The notes: a model not told the origin generated them from the sequence alone. DNA of 64,000 nt from Salipiger marinus (GCF_900100085.1 NZ_FNEJ01000014.1:1-64000); one strand, 5' to 3'; positions 1 to 8,964 are shown, counted from the first letter of the stretch. A program made the numbers and translations.

Positions 1-240
1 CTCCGCCCTGAGCCGGGCGACCTCTTTCTTCAAGGATGAAATCTCGGCCAGATCAGCGCGCAACTGCCCGTTCCCGGGAAAGGCAACAGCAGGGGTTGCG
101 GTCAGCTCCCGCATCCAGCGGCGCAACACGCTCTCCGCCACATCGAGGTCACGGGCGGCCTGCGCCACGGCCACACCCCGATCCGTCACCAGCCTCACGG
201 CCTCGATCTTGAACTCGCGGCTGAACTTCCGTCTCGTCAT
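1..240 (-). CDS. IS3-family transposase OrfA (partial, runs off window)
   Basis: The protein starts at the ATG at 240 and reads leftwards off the window edge, so only the first 80 residues are visible. The opening MTRRKFSREFKIEAV, followed by a helix-turn-helix and a leucine-zipper-like stretch (ISSLKKEVARLRAE), is typical of OrfA of IS3-family elements, the DNA-binding subunit of the OrfAB transposase. The visible part has no stop or frameshift, so this copy may be intact. Its upstream end abuts the decayed IS110 gene, which suggests it inserted into, or recombined with, that element. Confidence 0.85.
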   Translation of the reverse strand, partial: MTRRKFSREFKIEAVRLVTDRGVAVAQAARDLDVAESVLRRWMRELTATPAVAFPGNGQLRADLAEISSLKKEVARLRAE

Positions 241-289
241 ATCCACTCTCCAGTTCATGGGTCACGATCTTATCTTCGTGTCCACGAAA

Positions 290-1302
290 CCGGCAGCAGC
301 TCATGGTGCCATATTTGGATATCTTGCTTCGACCGCGAAACATGCCGGACTGGACGGTGGCCAGATCCATGCCGCAGAACTTCAGAAACTGCCGCTGATG
401 ATGGAACCGCCGCAGGTCCCCGGTCTCGGCCAGGATCGTCAGAGCGTTGATCGGCCCGATGCCGGGAATGGTGCGCAGCAGTTGATAGTCATGGCGCTCG
501 GCCAGCAATTCGACCGCCCGATCTTCGATGACATTGCGTTGGCGGATCAGGCTTCGCCCTTCGGCCTGCATCATGCGGACCATTCGGATGGCGTCTGAAT
601 CTGGCGATACGGGCAGCCCGGTAGATACCTTTGCCGTCTCGTAAATATCTGACAACAGGAGAGACTTCTCGATCTTGCGCCCGACCACCTCCCAAGCAGC
701 CTTGGTGGACTCCTCCTTGGTCATGGCGCTGATCCTGTGCGGAGAGGGGAACATCTCGAGGCACGCCAGAAACCAATCCGTCCGCGAACTGCGGTGGAAA
801 CGGTCGGCTTCCGGAACATAGAGCGGCAGGTAATGGGTCAGGATGCGATGCCACAGCTTGGTCTTGGACCGCGACACGGCATCATGGGTCTTGGACAATT
901 CCTGAATGTCGTTCGTGCCGGCCACCATCGGGTCCTGGAATATCTGCACCGCGCCGATCTGCAGCATATGCAAGATGACTCGGGCATCTTTCGGATCGTT
1001 TTTGTCCCAGCTGTTGTGCAGCGCCTCCCGTGTCCGGGCCAAAGCGACCGAAGACACCAGCTTCAGGTCGAACCCGGCGACGACGAGGTGATAGTTGCCT
1101 GTGGCCCCAAAACCGATCCGGACGGCAAGCCATATTCCCGCAAGATTCCGATCAGCCGCATGAAGTCATCAGCGCTGTTGGTGATCGTCAGGCGCCGGCG
1201 ACGCGTCTTGCCCGGGAGGGCCATCAGCACCTCGTGCCGGTGCTTGGAAATGTCGATGCCTACCAGAACACGGGCATCCGAAGTATGCTCAACCTTGGCC
1301 AT
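290..1302 (-). pseudogene. IS110-family transposase, frameshifted and 3'-truncated
   Basis: The reading begins at the ATG at 1302 (MAKVEHTSDARVLVGIDISK), which is the DEDD nuclease start of IS110 transposases with the first catalytic Asp in GIDISK. The frame changes once between about 1095 and 1135: one frame stops at 1063 while the neighbouring frame continues as ATGNYHLVVAGFDLKLV and then KNDPKDARV. The C-terminal Transposase_20 region (IPGIGPINALTILAETGD) is present near 400-450. Family similarity is lost near 300, where the sequence joins the upstream region of the IS3 element. The frameshift and missing tail make it inactive. Confidence 0.85.
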
Positions 1303-1419
1303 GGCCGGTCTCCTCTGTGGTGTGGTTCGCAAAACCACCATAGAGAACCGAGGCCCGGTTACGGTCGCCTGCTGCGCAATTTTGGGAGCTGCGCAGGCGG
1401 CCTTATCCTTCAACAGCGC

Positions 1420-1710
1420 GTCATTCCCAACATGCTACGATCTGGTCTTCACCAGCCGCCACTTCACGGCGCTGGTCCGAAGTTACGGCTTGAAGCAGGA
1501 GTTCATCACGCCTCACTGTCCCCAGCAAAACGGCATGGTCGAGCGCGTTACCGGACGCTCAAGGAGCGATGCGTTCACCGTCACCGCTTCGAGAGCATCC
1601 AGCATGCTGCGCGGGTCATCGGAGACTGGATCGGCTTCTATAACAACCGCCGACCTCATCAGGCGCTTGCCATGCGCACGCCAGCCGAGGCATTCAGATT
1701 GGCAGCTTAA
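1420..1710 (+). pseudogene. IS3-family transposase OrfB, C-terminal fragment with frameshift
   Basis: Two frames together encode the end of an IS3 OrfB integrase: LVFTSRHFTALVRSYGL and FITPHCPQQNGMVERV in one, then RTLKERCVHRHRFES and FYNNRRPHQALAMRTPAEAF in the next, ending at a stop at 1708-1710. The frame change is near 1548 and fits a single-base loss. The last catalytic Glu of the DDE triad (in NGMVERV) remains, but the N-terminal two thirds are missing. It is on the opposite strand from the OrfA at the window edge, so they are different copies. Confidence 0.8.
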
Positions 1711-1792
1711 CCTGAGCAGATTCCGCTGGGTCGATACACCAATTTGACCCAGTGTTTGGCGCTAACGGTTTCTTCGGTGCCAGCCCCGCAGC

Positions 1793-2416
1793 ATGTGCAA
1801 CAGTGGATTGTTGATGATGAAGTATGTAGCCAGTAAAATCGACACCTTCGTTCAAGGGAAGCTAAACGAATTTTTCCCGGCGGAAGTCGTACTCTGCAAT
1901 ATTGGCTGGGTCAGTCTAGAAAACCCGGGTATTAAAAGGCGCCCAAATTTTCTAAACGCATTTAATTTCGCAACCGAGGTCGATGAAATAGAATACATTA
2001 GACAGTTCACACGAGATGCAAATATCGACATTGTCAGAGAGTTTTACAGGCAAACAAACGGAATGAGGCTACTTGCAGACAAGTTCAGCGTTCCCGGTGT
2101 TCTGTTTCACCGAAACGGGTTTAGTGGGTACGACTTCAATTGTGTGGCTTTGGATTTTTCTAATCATGGTGGATTTGCACTTCCGGCGCACAGCCCAGAA
2201 AGCGGTCTGATAATTGGCGGGAGTCATAGAAGATTTGGAGGGAGAACAGATATTCTCCACGATATTTTGACAAAATCTGGTGAAGTCATTGGCGGGTATT
2301 TTGATGCTGAGCCCAAGGTAACAGATAGGTTCGAATGTATCGACAGTTGGTTATTGGACAGGATTACAGGAGCTGCCAAGGAATTGCGGGGAGAAATCTC
2401 GCAACTAAAAATTTAA
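1793..2416 (+). CDS. SUKH (SMI1/KNR4)-like protein, possible orphan immunity protein
   Basis: This 207-residue ORF is clearly poorer in GC than its surroundings. FYRQTNGMRLL (residues 84-94), a later GGSHRRFGGRTDIL, and the closing GEVIGGYF...DRFECIDSWLLDRI follow the pattern of SUKH-fold proteins: a helix ending in tNG, a beta core, then a final helix with a conserved Trp. In bacteria, SUKH proteins often neutralise polymorphic toxins. No toxin lies next to it, and insertion-sequence remnants flank both sides, so it may be a leftover immunity gene. The start could instead be the MM pair at 1814/1817; no convincing ribosome binding site precedes either. The family call rests on pattern similarity only. 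Confidence 0.5.
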   Translation: MCNSGLLMMKYVASKIDTFVQGKLNEFFPAEVVLCNIGWVSLENPGIKRRPNFLNAFNFATEVDEIEYIRQFTRDANIDIVREFYRQTNGMRLLADKFSVPGVLFHRNGFSGYDFNCVALDFSNHGGFALPAHSPESGLIIGGSHRRFGGRTDILHDILTKSGEVIGGYFDAEPKVTDRFECIDSWLLDRITGAAKELRGEISQLKI

Positions 2417-2481
2417 TATCCTACTTTACCATATACTTTTGTCGCATCAGGTTCATCAGGAAAAAATGACTGAAATGCAAT

Positions 2482-2724
2482 ATGCGTAAAGTCAAGAAGT
2501 CACAAAAGGGCTCGGTTATTGAGCAGCTAATGAGTCACGCGTCGGCTTTGTGTGTGGCATTGCGACTGGCTTTGCCCTTCGGGATGACGGCTCTCGCCGG
2601 CATGATATTCTTGGACGTTCCACAGCGGTGGGCGATTATTGCCATGCTTCCATTTATTATTTGGGCCGCCGCGTCAGGCCTGGTTCCACAGGAAATACCG
2701 GATGCGTGCGCTGATCTTCGGTGA
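2482..2724 (+). pseudogene. Small two-helix membrane ORF, 3' end replaced by IS66 sequence
   Basis: The ORF has a basic start (MRKVKKSQKG) and two hydrophobic stretches (about residues 20-42 and 48-66) that could span the membrane. From about residue 70 the reading enters sequence matching the end of IS66 TnpA, so the natural C-terminus is probably lost. An AGGAAAAA sequence precedes an ATG at 2466, which opens a seven-codon ORF (MTEMQYA) overlapping the start at 2482. I do not recognise the family. It shares the AT-rich composition of the SUKH-like gene and was probably acquired with it. Confidence 0.4.
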
Positions 2725-3122
2725 CGTGATGATCGAGCTCGCCGCCGAGACCCCGGCGGCGCGGATTGCCGAGATCGTGCATGCGCTCGGGCGTCCTAGT
2801 GATGATACCGTCCCACACGGTCCCTATCCTGGTGGCGACACAGCCGGTCGACTTCAGGAAGGGCCATGACGGGCTTGCCGCGCAGGTTGCATCGGTGCTG
2901 AAGGAAGACCCTTTCACCGGCACCGTGTTTTTGTTCCGGGCGAAGCGCGCTGACAGGCTGAAGATCCCGTTCTGGGACGGGAGCGGGTTGGTAATGGCCT
3001 ACAAGCGGCTAGAGGAGACCACCTTCACCTGGCCGGTGGTTCGGGACGGCGTGATGACGTTGAACCGGCGCAGTCCGAGGCGCAGTTTGCCGGTCTCGAC
3101 TGGCGCAAAGTCAAGGTGTGAA
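2700..3122 (+). pseudogene. IS66-family remnant: TnpA tail and frameshifted TnpB
   Basis: The stretch from 2700 to about 2800 encodes the last residues of an IS66 TnpA (RALIFGDVMIELAAETPAAR). TnpB then starts at the ATG at 2802 (MIPSHTVPILVATQPVDFRK) and shows the family hallmarks PVDFRKGHDGLAAQV and KIPFWDGSGLVMAYKRLE. Near 3068 the frame shifts; the neighbouring frame carries the expected ending (AQFAGLDWRKVKV) to a stop at 3120-3122. The large TnpC transposase gene that should follow is absent. This is a dead fragment. Confidence 0.85.
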
Positions 3123-3210
3123 CAGGCGTGAAATTTTGGATCTGAGGCGTATTTGGTTCAGCTGAATCCTTGAAACGCTACATTTCGGCAATCTTCGGGG
3201 GAGGTTGCGG

Positions 3211-3690
3211 ATGGCATCTGGAACGGAGCTACGAGCGTTCCTGCCCGGAGGGTTGAAGGCGGAACGGGTCGAGCTGGTTGACGGCAGGGTACTGATCCAT
3301 GCGCGTCCGGTCGGCAGCGCCGCCGCCTGCCCAAGCTGCGGCGAGATGTCTCGGCGCGTTCATAGCCACTACCGGCGTCGTCTTACGGATCTGCCGGCGC
3401 ATGGGCGGCAAGTCAGTATTGTTCTGTATGCTCGGCGCTTTCGGTGCCGGTCGGTCTCATGCCGGGCACGGATCTTAGCGGAGCGGCTCACGCCTGCGAT
3501 TGTCAGCCTTACGGACGGCGGACGGGGCGTCTGCAAGACTTGGCCCGTCATCTCGGTGTCGCCCTCGGTGGGCGGCCAGCTCAGGCCCTGGCTTCACGAC
3601 TGCTCCTGCCAGTCACCAAAGACACCTTCCTGCGCAGTGTCCGCACCGCGATGAGACCGCTGGCCAGTGCGCCACGAGTGATCGGCATCA
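3211..3690 (+). pseudogene. ISL3-family transposase, N-terminal fragment with frameshift
   Basis: The ATG at 3211 (MASGTELRAFLPGGL) opens an ISL3-type transposase. CPSCGEMSRRVHSHYRRRL and RRFRC...CRARILAERL form the zinc-finger-like head, with Cys pairs spaced as in the family. Near 3515 the frame shifts; the expected continuation (GRLQDLARHLGVALGG and LLLPVTKDTFLRSVR) is in the next frame up to about 3690. The DDE catalytic region is missing after that point. Confidence 0.8.
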
Positions 3691-4044
3691 GCTCAGCGCC
3701 CCCGCCGAGCGCGCCGATGCGATGGACGCCGGAACCGAGATCACCTGCGCACAATGGCAGTCATCCCCGGTTGGCATTGGCGGACGATGTTTTTCTCCCG
3801 CGCGGTGGCAACTTTTGCCAGCCTGCCGGACGAGACGATCTATACACTCTGCTCCTGGAGAAATCCTTTCTGTCTTGTCAGTCCGAAGCTTTTATTCCGT
3901 CAGGTGGGAAGTACTTTCTTGTGTTGTCGGATATTACTGTCCCCGCTCTGATCAGCGGCTTGCACAACGTCGGCTCCGAGCAATACGGGAATACCGACCG
4001 AAACAAATTTTTTGCTGTCCTAAGGTCGACTTCCCGGTCAGTAG
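3691..4044. other. Gene-free degenerate stretch
   Basis: No reading frame here has convincing protein character on either strand, and stops are scattered through all frames. Composition is mixed, with AT-rich patches (for example around 3860-3950 and 4005-4020) unlike the core genome. I see no inverted repeats or RNA features that I could support. It is probably decayed accessory DNA between the ISL3 fragment and the remnant that follows. Confidence 0.5.
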
Positions 4045-4278
4045 TCGGTATGTTTCATTGGATTTATTGGCCTTGGCGGACCAAAAGGTTGTCCGGAGAA
4101 CCGCATTGAATCAGCCAACCTCTCTTACCTTCCTCGGGGTGAATTGCGGTTTTCTGCTGAGCGATTTGGACGGTTCGAGGCGTGGCAACGCCGTTTGGCG
4201 TTCGCGAGGTATCTGGCCAAAGAGAAAAGCTTTGAGAAAGGGATTGGATACACCTCAGAATGCGCACAAGCAGACTGA
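4045..4278 (+). pseudogene. Unidentified C-terminal protein remnant
   Basis: An open stretch of 77 codons without a good start codon ends at a TGA at 4276-4278. It reads like real protein: RFSAERFGRFEAWQRRLAFA, RYLAKEKSFEKGIGYTSECA, with charged, helix-forming spacing and no low-complexity runs. A stop lies just upstream in the same frame at 4042, so if this was a gene its 5' part has been lost. I do not recognise the family. The 300 bases after it up to the DUF411 gene hold no further gene that I can support. Confidence 0.3.
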
Positions 4279-4577
4279 AGGCGCTCCTTGAACAGGAAAA
4301 CTTTTTTTCATAAAGCCAGTTGCAAGGAACGGGCCGCTGAAGGTGTTACCCGCCGGCTTTTGCGCAGCGCCGCTATAGCATCCCGATTGCCCCGGCCCGG
4401 ACCACGGAGCCTTCGAACCCCGCTGGCTCCACCGGCCGCTCGGCATCCTTTCAAGATCGGCGCGCCTGCCGGGCATCAAGAGCTTGCCACAGTTCACCCT
4501 AGAACATCCGCTGCGGAGCACATACCGGAATCAGGCGCCCCGGTTCCCCCGCATGCCGGTCGAATCCTTGGGGCAGG

Positions 4578-5045
4578 TCAGGCGGCGTCGTAGCGGGAGA
4601 AGACCTCTGTGCTGCCGTCTCTGCGGATCAGGAAGACATTGTACGCTTCGCGGGCGTCTTCTGGGCCCATGCCGGGGGAGCCGTAGGGCATTGCCGGCAC
4701 CGCAAGACCGATCGCGTCGGGACGCTCGGCCAGCAGCCTGCGGATGTCCGCCGGAGGCACGTGCCCTTCGACCATATAGCCTGCGATCTTGCCCGTGTGG
4801 CAGGAGATCATGTCCGCCGGAATGCCGTTCTCGAGCTTGTACGTCATCAGGAGCGTGCCGAAGCTGGGCTCGGTCGTGACAGCGAAGCCGTCTCTCTGGA
4901 GGATGTCAATCCAGGCCGTGCAGCAGCCGCAGTTCGGGTCCTTGAAGACATGGATCGACGGCAGGTCCTGCGCAAGAACTGCAAAAGGGGAGGTGGCGGT
5001 GAAGCCTGCTGCGCAGGCCATCAGGGCGCGTCGGGTCATGGTCAT
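4578..5045 (-). CDS. DUF411 metal-binding periplasmic protein
   Basis: The protein has 155 residues. An N-terminal signal sequence (TRRALMACAAGF ... AVLAQ, with a twin-arginine-like pair) predicts export. The mature part holds the DUF411 signature: FKDPNCGCCTAWID with C39-x-C41-C42, then ISCHTGKIAGYMVEGHVP and the closing GLAVPAMPYGSPGM. DUF411 proteins are usually found with copper or silver resistance genes and are thought to bind metal. GGAG seven bases before the ATG at 5045 supports this start. The remnant of a heavy-metal P-type ATPase lies just upstream on the same strand, so it was probably part of a metal-efflux operon and is now the only intact member here. Confidence 0.9.
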   Translation of the reverse strand: MTMTRRALMACAAGFTATSPFAVLAQDLPSIHVFKDPNCGCCTAWIDILQRDGFAVTTEPSFGTLLMTYKLENGIPADMISCHTGKIAGYMVEGHVPPADIRRLLAERPDAIGLAVPAMPYGSPGMGPEDAREAYNVFLIRRDGSTEVFSRYDAA

Positions 5046-5089
5046 CGGTGGTCTCCTGTCAGATCGTGGCAGATGGTCCGGTGCGGTTC

Positions 5090-5531
5090 TGGTCGGGCAG
5101 GCTGCGTCTCCCCTGCAGGACGGCTGGAAGAATGGCAGCCGCAGGGCGTTCAGCGCAAGACGCGCGGTGGCTCCGCTCTCTGCCAGAATCGCGGGTCAGA
5201 GAGCGGTAATGCCGAATACTGGTGTCGCAAGAAAAACACCCCTCAGCCGATGCGCAAGCACAATGTTCTGTCGGATGTTCGCCATCCTCGCCCACGAGGC
5301 GCGGATCCTGCCAGCCCCGTCCCTGACGGAGTCACGCAGGATCGCCGCATCGACCGTCTCCTGCGCCACATCGGTGCCCGGGCCCAGTGCGGGGCAAGAG
5401 CGGGCGTGCCGCTCATGGGCCATCAGCCGACAGATGTGCAGGCTACCCCCTGAGAGCGCAGGCTGCCTGATCCAGAGGGCGTGACGCCGCGCGGCAGTCG
5501 TCTTTCTGGGCGACAACGTGCATATGCGCAC
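5090..5531 (-). pseudogene. Heavy-metal P-type ATPase, C-terminal remnant
   Basis: On the minus strand, GPGTDVAQETVDAAILRDS and MANIRQNIVLAHRLRGVFLA are recognisable as the end of the P-domain and the first helix of the last membrane pair of P1B ATPases (CopA/ZntA/CadA type). After GITAL the frame meets a stop; the next frame continues with PAILAESGATARLALNALRL, the characteristic end of these pumps. The part before GPGTDVA, where the GDGxNDAPAL motif should be, is degenerate, and the rest of the pump is missing. It lies just upstream of the DUF411 gene. Confidence 0.75.
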
Positions 5532-5677
5532 ACAGGATGAGGACGACCGATTCCCCGGCCTTCAATCGCTTGGCGACAGATGGGGCGGATTTTCCCGTAA
5601 GCGACGACATGATTTCCTGCAAAGAACCGCTACTTCTTCGCTTTGTTCAGCACCGACACCCTGCAGCCACCAAGGAG

Positions 5678-7132
5678 ATGACCATCCGGTTCCCTGTCCT
5701 CATTGCCCTCATCCTCGCCCTTTCGGCGGTGGGGCTGACCTACGAGATCGCGGCGGGCCGTGTGCTCGCCCCGTTTTTCGGCACCTCCCTGCTGACCTGG
5801 ACCACCGTGATCGCGACGGTGCTGGGCGGCTTTTCCCTTGGCAGCGCGCTTGGCGGGATCGTGGCGGAGCGGCCTCGCGCCGTCGCCTTGCGCAATGTCC
5901 GCAGTGCGCTTGTCGCGACGGCGGTGCTTATGGCGGTGTCGCCCACGCTGCTCGGCCTGCTCCATTCCTGGGGGGTTCGCGGCACCGACGGGATGATGCT
6001 CAGCGTGATCCTCGTCTTCTTCCCGGCTTCGGTCTGTGTCACGCTGCCATCGCCCCTGCTCGCCAAGCTTGCGATCGAGGCGCGTCCGGGCCGGGAGGGA
6101 TCCTCGCTGGGCTTCGTTCTGGCCGCTGGTTCGGTCGGGGCGATCTTCGGGGCCATCCTTGCCGGGTTCGTCACGCTGCCATTGATCGGGTCCACGGCGA
6201 CGTTTGCGGCCTGCGGGGTGGCTGTGCTGCTATGCCTGCCTTTCGTGCGCGGCGGCCAGACGGGGACACCCGGAACGACCATCGCGGCTGCGGTCTTTGT
6301 CGTCTTTGCGGGCCTCGCCGGAACCCCGGCCTGCCAGTACGAATCGGGCCTGTCCTGCCTGCACGTCGACCGGCAGGGTCCGGAGGTGCGTCTTGTCTCG
6401 GACGGAACCATGCAGGCCGCCGAAAGCACCGCGCCCGGAGAGGCCAGCGATGATGGCACGGTCGGGCTGGCCCTCAGCTACACCGAATGGTTCTGGGCGC
6501 GGATGGATCGCGACCTTGGGCCAGACCCTTCGGTGCTGTTCGTCGGTGGGGGCGGCTACACGCTGCCAACGAAGCTGCTCGCGTCGCGCCCCTTAGCAGA
6601 GGCGGTGGCGGTCGAGATTGATCCGCTGGTGACGAAGGTGGTGCGTGCACATATGCCGCGCGCGGCAGAGATGATCGCGCGGACCGGCTTTGACGCGGCC
6701 GAGGGAGACGGAGCAGGCCGGCGTCTTGGCATCTTTCACGCCGACGGGCGGGTCTATCTGAACGAAACCGAGCAGCGCTTTGATGCCGCTGTGATGGATG
6801 CATTCTCCTCCGGCTCGGTTCCGGCGCATCTGGTCACGCGCGAGGCCTTCGCGCGCCTGCGGGAGATTGTCGAAGGTCCGGTCTACGTGAACCTTCTGGA
6901 CAGGCCCGACGGCCCGCTTGCCCGGGGTGTCCATGCGATCCTGCGCGAGCTTTATCCGCATGTGGAGGTCGTTCACGGCGCCCGGACCTCGACCGGTCGC
7001 ACCAATGTCCTGTTTGCGGCGTCGCGCCTCCCGCTTGCCCCGCTGGACAGTTTGCCTGACAGATACAGCCCCGCGCGGATCTCGGATGCGCGGGCCTTTA
7101 CCGATGACCGCGGATGGGTCGGCCACCGGTGA
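5678..7132 (+). CDS. Fused MFS/spermidine-synthase-like membrane protein
   Basis: The ATG at 5678 gives 484 residues. Residues 1-220 contain about six membrane helices with small-residue-rich turns (LSAVGLTYEIAAGRVLAPFF is the family's usual opening). Residues 280-460 form a soluble domain resembling polyamine synthases, with a SAM-site-like VLFVGGGGYTLP near 286-297, VEIDPLV, and DAFSSGSVPAHLVTREAF. Such proteins are common in proteobacteria; their substrate is unknown and they should not be assumed to make spermidine. AAGGAG directly abuts the ATG, which is unusually close, so an upstream start is possible. The gene marks the end of the decayed accessory region. Confidence 0.85.
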   Translation: MTIRFPVLIALILALSAVGLTYEIAAGRVLAPFFGTSLLTWTTVIATVLGGFSLGSALGGIVAERPRAVALRNVRSALVATAVLMAVSPTLLGLLHSWGVRGTDGMMLSVILVFFPASVCVTLPSPLLAKLAIEARPGREGSSLGFVLAAGSVGAIFGAILAGFVTLPLIGSTATFAACGVAVLLCLPFVRGGQTGTPGTTIAAAVFVVFAGLAGTPACQYESGLSCLHVDRQGPEVRLVSDGTMQAAESTAPGEASDDGTVGLALSYTEWFWARMDRDLGPDPSVLFVGGGGYTLPTKLLASRPLAEAVAVEIDPLVTKVVRAHMPRAAEMIARTGFDAAEGDGAGRRLGIFHADGRVYLNETEQRFDAAVMDAFSSGSVPAHLVTREAFARLREIVEGPVYVNLLDRPDGPLARGVHAILRELYPHVEVVHGARTSTGRTNVLFAASRLPLAPLDSLPDRYSPARISDARAFTDDRGWVGHR

Positions 7133-7201
7133 CGCCACAACTTCGGAAGGCGTGAAAAGGCCCACAGGGCCGACACACGCTGTCATCGGCCTTTCCATGG
7201 G

Positions 7202-7768
7202 TCAGGCCGCCTGTCCCTGCGATGTGGCGATCCAGCGGGCAAGATGCGCGGCATACTCCTGCGCGGCGGTCTCTGTCTCTGCGGGTGACAGCTTGTCGGC
7301 ACGGTAAAGGACAAAGGGATCAGCCCAGACCAGCCCGCGGCGATGCGCCGTGGCGCGCAGCGGCGCCAGCAGGTCGGCAACCGGCATGAGGTTGCGCCCG
7401 CCGTGACGATAGGCGTCGGGCGTGTTGCCCGCCGTGGCCGCGATCATCAGTGGCATGCCTTCCACGCGGCGCCCTTCGGTCTCGTAACTCAGGTAGAACA
7501 TGCGCGTCAGCACGGCATCCTGCCAAGCCTTCAGAAGCGGCGGGGTCGAATACCATTGCACCGGGAATTGCAGCACGATCCGGCGGGCCGACAGCAGCCG
7601 CGCGGCCTCGGCCTCGCCATCGCGGAAAAGATCAAGCCCGTTCGGGGCGGTGGCTGTCATGTCCACCACCTCCACATCGGGCAGGGCGGCAGCGGCGCGG
7701 GCCATCGCGGCATTGGCCTTGGACCGGGACAGGTCGGGATGGAACAGCAGGATCAGGGTCTTTGTCAT
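7202..7768 (-). CDS. NAD(P)H-dependent oxidoreductase, flavodoxin-like (KefF/quinone reductase family)
   Basis: The 188-residue protein has the flavodoxin-2 fold: LILLFHPDLSRSKANAAMA for phosphate binding of FMN, then the diagnostic FPVQWYSTPPLLKAWQDAVL and a loop AATAGNTPDAYRHGG. Family members reduce quinones or electrophiles with NAD(P)H in the cytoplasm. Two ATGs are possible; GGAG lies six bases before the one at 7768, which I prefer to 7774. It is transcribed divergently from the LysR gene at 7857, a common arrangement in which the regulator controls the reductase. Confidence 0.9.
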   Translation of the reverse strand: MTKTLILLFHPDLSRSKANAAMARAAAALPDVEVVDMTATAPNGLDLFRDGEAEAARLLSARRIVLQFPVQWYSTPPLLKAWQDAVLTRMFYLSYETEGRRVEGMPLMIAATAGNTPDAYRHGGRNLMPVADLLAPLRATAHRRGLVWADPFVLYRADKLSPAETETAAQEYAAHLARWIATSQGQAA

Positions 7769-7827
7769 CGTCATCTCCGGTGTTGGACTGACGCGACGAT
7801 GCGGGCTCCTAAGAAATTACTCCAATC

Positions 7828-7850
7828 GATAAAAAATCTGATCTATTATC
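7828..7850. promoter_or_regulatory. Inverted repeat in the reductase/LysR intergenic region
   Basis: GATAA at 7828-7832 and TTATC at 7846-7850 form an inverted repeat in an AT-rich patch immediately before the LysR start. LysR regulators bind dyads of this kind between divergent genes and often repress themselves. The repeat was found by reading; binding is inferred. Confidence 0.4.
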
Positions 7851-7856
7851 ATTCCC

Positions 7857-8744
7857 ATGAATTTGCGCTCGCTTGACCTGAACCTGCTGGTGATCCTTGA
7901 TGCGCTGCTGGACGAGGCGCATGTCAGCCGGGCCGCCGATCGACTGGGCCTGTCGCAGCCCGCCGCATCTGCCGCGCTGCAACGCTGCCGCCATCTGTTT
8001 CACGATGAACTGCTGGAGCGCGGGCGCGGCACGATGCGGCTGACGGCCAAGGCGGAGTCCCTGCGCGCTCCGCTGAAATCGCTGCTGGCAGGCGTGACCG
8101 ATCTGGTCGAACCGCCGGAGCTGCCGCTGGCCGGGATCCGCCAGACCCTGCGGATTGCCATGGCGGATTACCCGGCGCTGTTCGTGACGGGCCCGCTGCA
8201 GCGGGCGCTGGCCGACACCGCCCCCGGCCTTGATCTGGTGATCCAGCCCTGGCACGGCGCCCGGGCCGCAAAGGCCGCGCTGATGGACGGCAGCACCGAC
8301 ATTGCCATTTCGGTCTTCGCCGATGACGACGCAGACCTCCAGCGGGATGAAGTGCTGGCCGAGCGGTATGTCCTTGCGCTGCGCCCCGGACATCCGGCGA
8401 TTCCGGACTTCGGTCTCGACCAATGGCTGGCCTGGCCGCATATCCTCGTTTCGGGCCGGGGCGAGGCGCGCAGCCCGCTGGATGCCGAGCTGGCCCGCCT
8501 TGGCCGGACGCGCCGCGTGGGGCTGGTGGTGCCGAGCTTTGGCATGGTGCCCGACTTGCTGCGCGGCTCGGACATGATCGCCATGCTGCCCTCGCGGGTG
8601 ATGGCCACGGCCCGCGACCTTGTCACCTTGCCCACCCCCATTCCGGTCACCGGCTTTACCCTCCACCTTGCGTGGCATCAGCGCCGCGCAAAGGACAGGG
8701 CCCTACGGCATGTCGCGGATCTGCTGGCGGCGGCGCTAAGATAA
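7857..8744 (+). CDS. LysR-family transcriptional regulator
   Basis: The 295-residue protein opens with the LysR winged helix-turn-helix (LRSLDLNLLVILDALLDEAH, then VSRAADRLGLSQPAASAAL). The remainder is a two-lobed substrate-binding sensor, with RIAMADYPALFV starting the first lobe. MNLRSLDLNLL is the usual start of the NodD/SyrM-like LysR branch. No clear ribosome binding site precedes the ATG. It probably controls the divergent flavodoxin-like reductase; the inducer cannot be told from sequence. Confidence 0.92.
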   Translation: MNLRSLDLNLLVILDALLDEAHVSRAADRLGLSQPAASAALQRCRHLFHDELLERGRGTMRLTAKAESLRAPLKSLLAGVTDLVEPPELPLAGIRQTLRIAMADYPALFVTGPLQRALADTAPGLDLVIQPWHGARAAKAALMDGSTDIAISVFADDDADLQRDEVLAERYVLALRPGHPAIPDFGLDQWLAWPHILVSGRGEARSPLDAELARLGRTRRVGLVVPSFGMVPDLLRGSDMIAMLPSRVMATARDLVTLPTPIPVTGFTLHLAWHQRRAKDRALRHVADLLAAALR

Positions 8745-8964
8745 CGCGGCGCGGGCCCGGATCGGACAGGTTCACACGCAGCCGTCGCATTCTGGATAGT
8801 GGCGCGCCAAGCGAACACGTAAACTGCGCCATGATCCGCATTCCGAAAGGCGGTCTGCACCGGGCAGGCGATACAGCCGCCTGCCTGCGCCAGCCCCGCG
8901 ATGGACAGGGGCGGCTGGTGGCCAGCCCCGCCCGATCTGAATGCTGCACAGAAGGCCGAGGTCA

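Noticed and set aside
1-1710. One IS3 element interrupted by the IS110 copy
   Set aside because: The OrfA at the edge and the OrfB tail are on opposite strands, so they cannot be two halves of one element without an added inversion.
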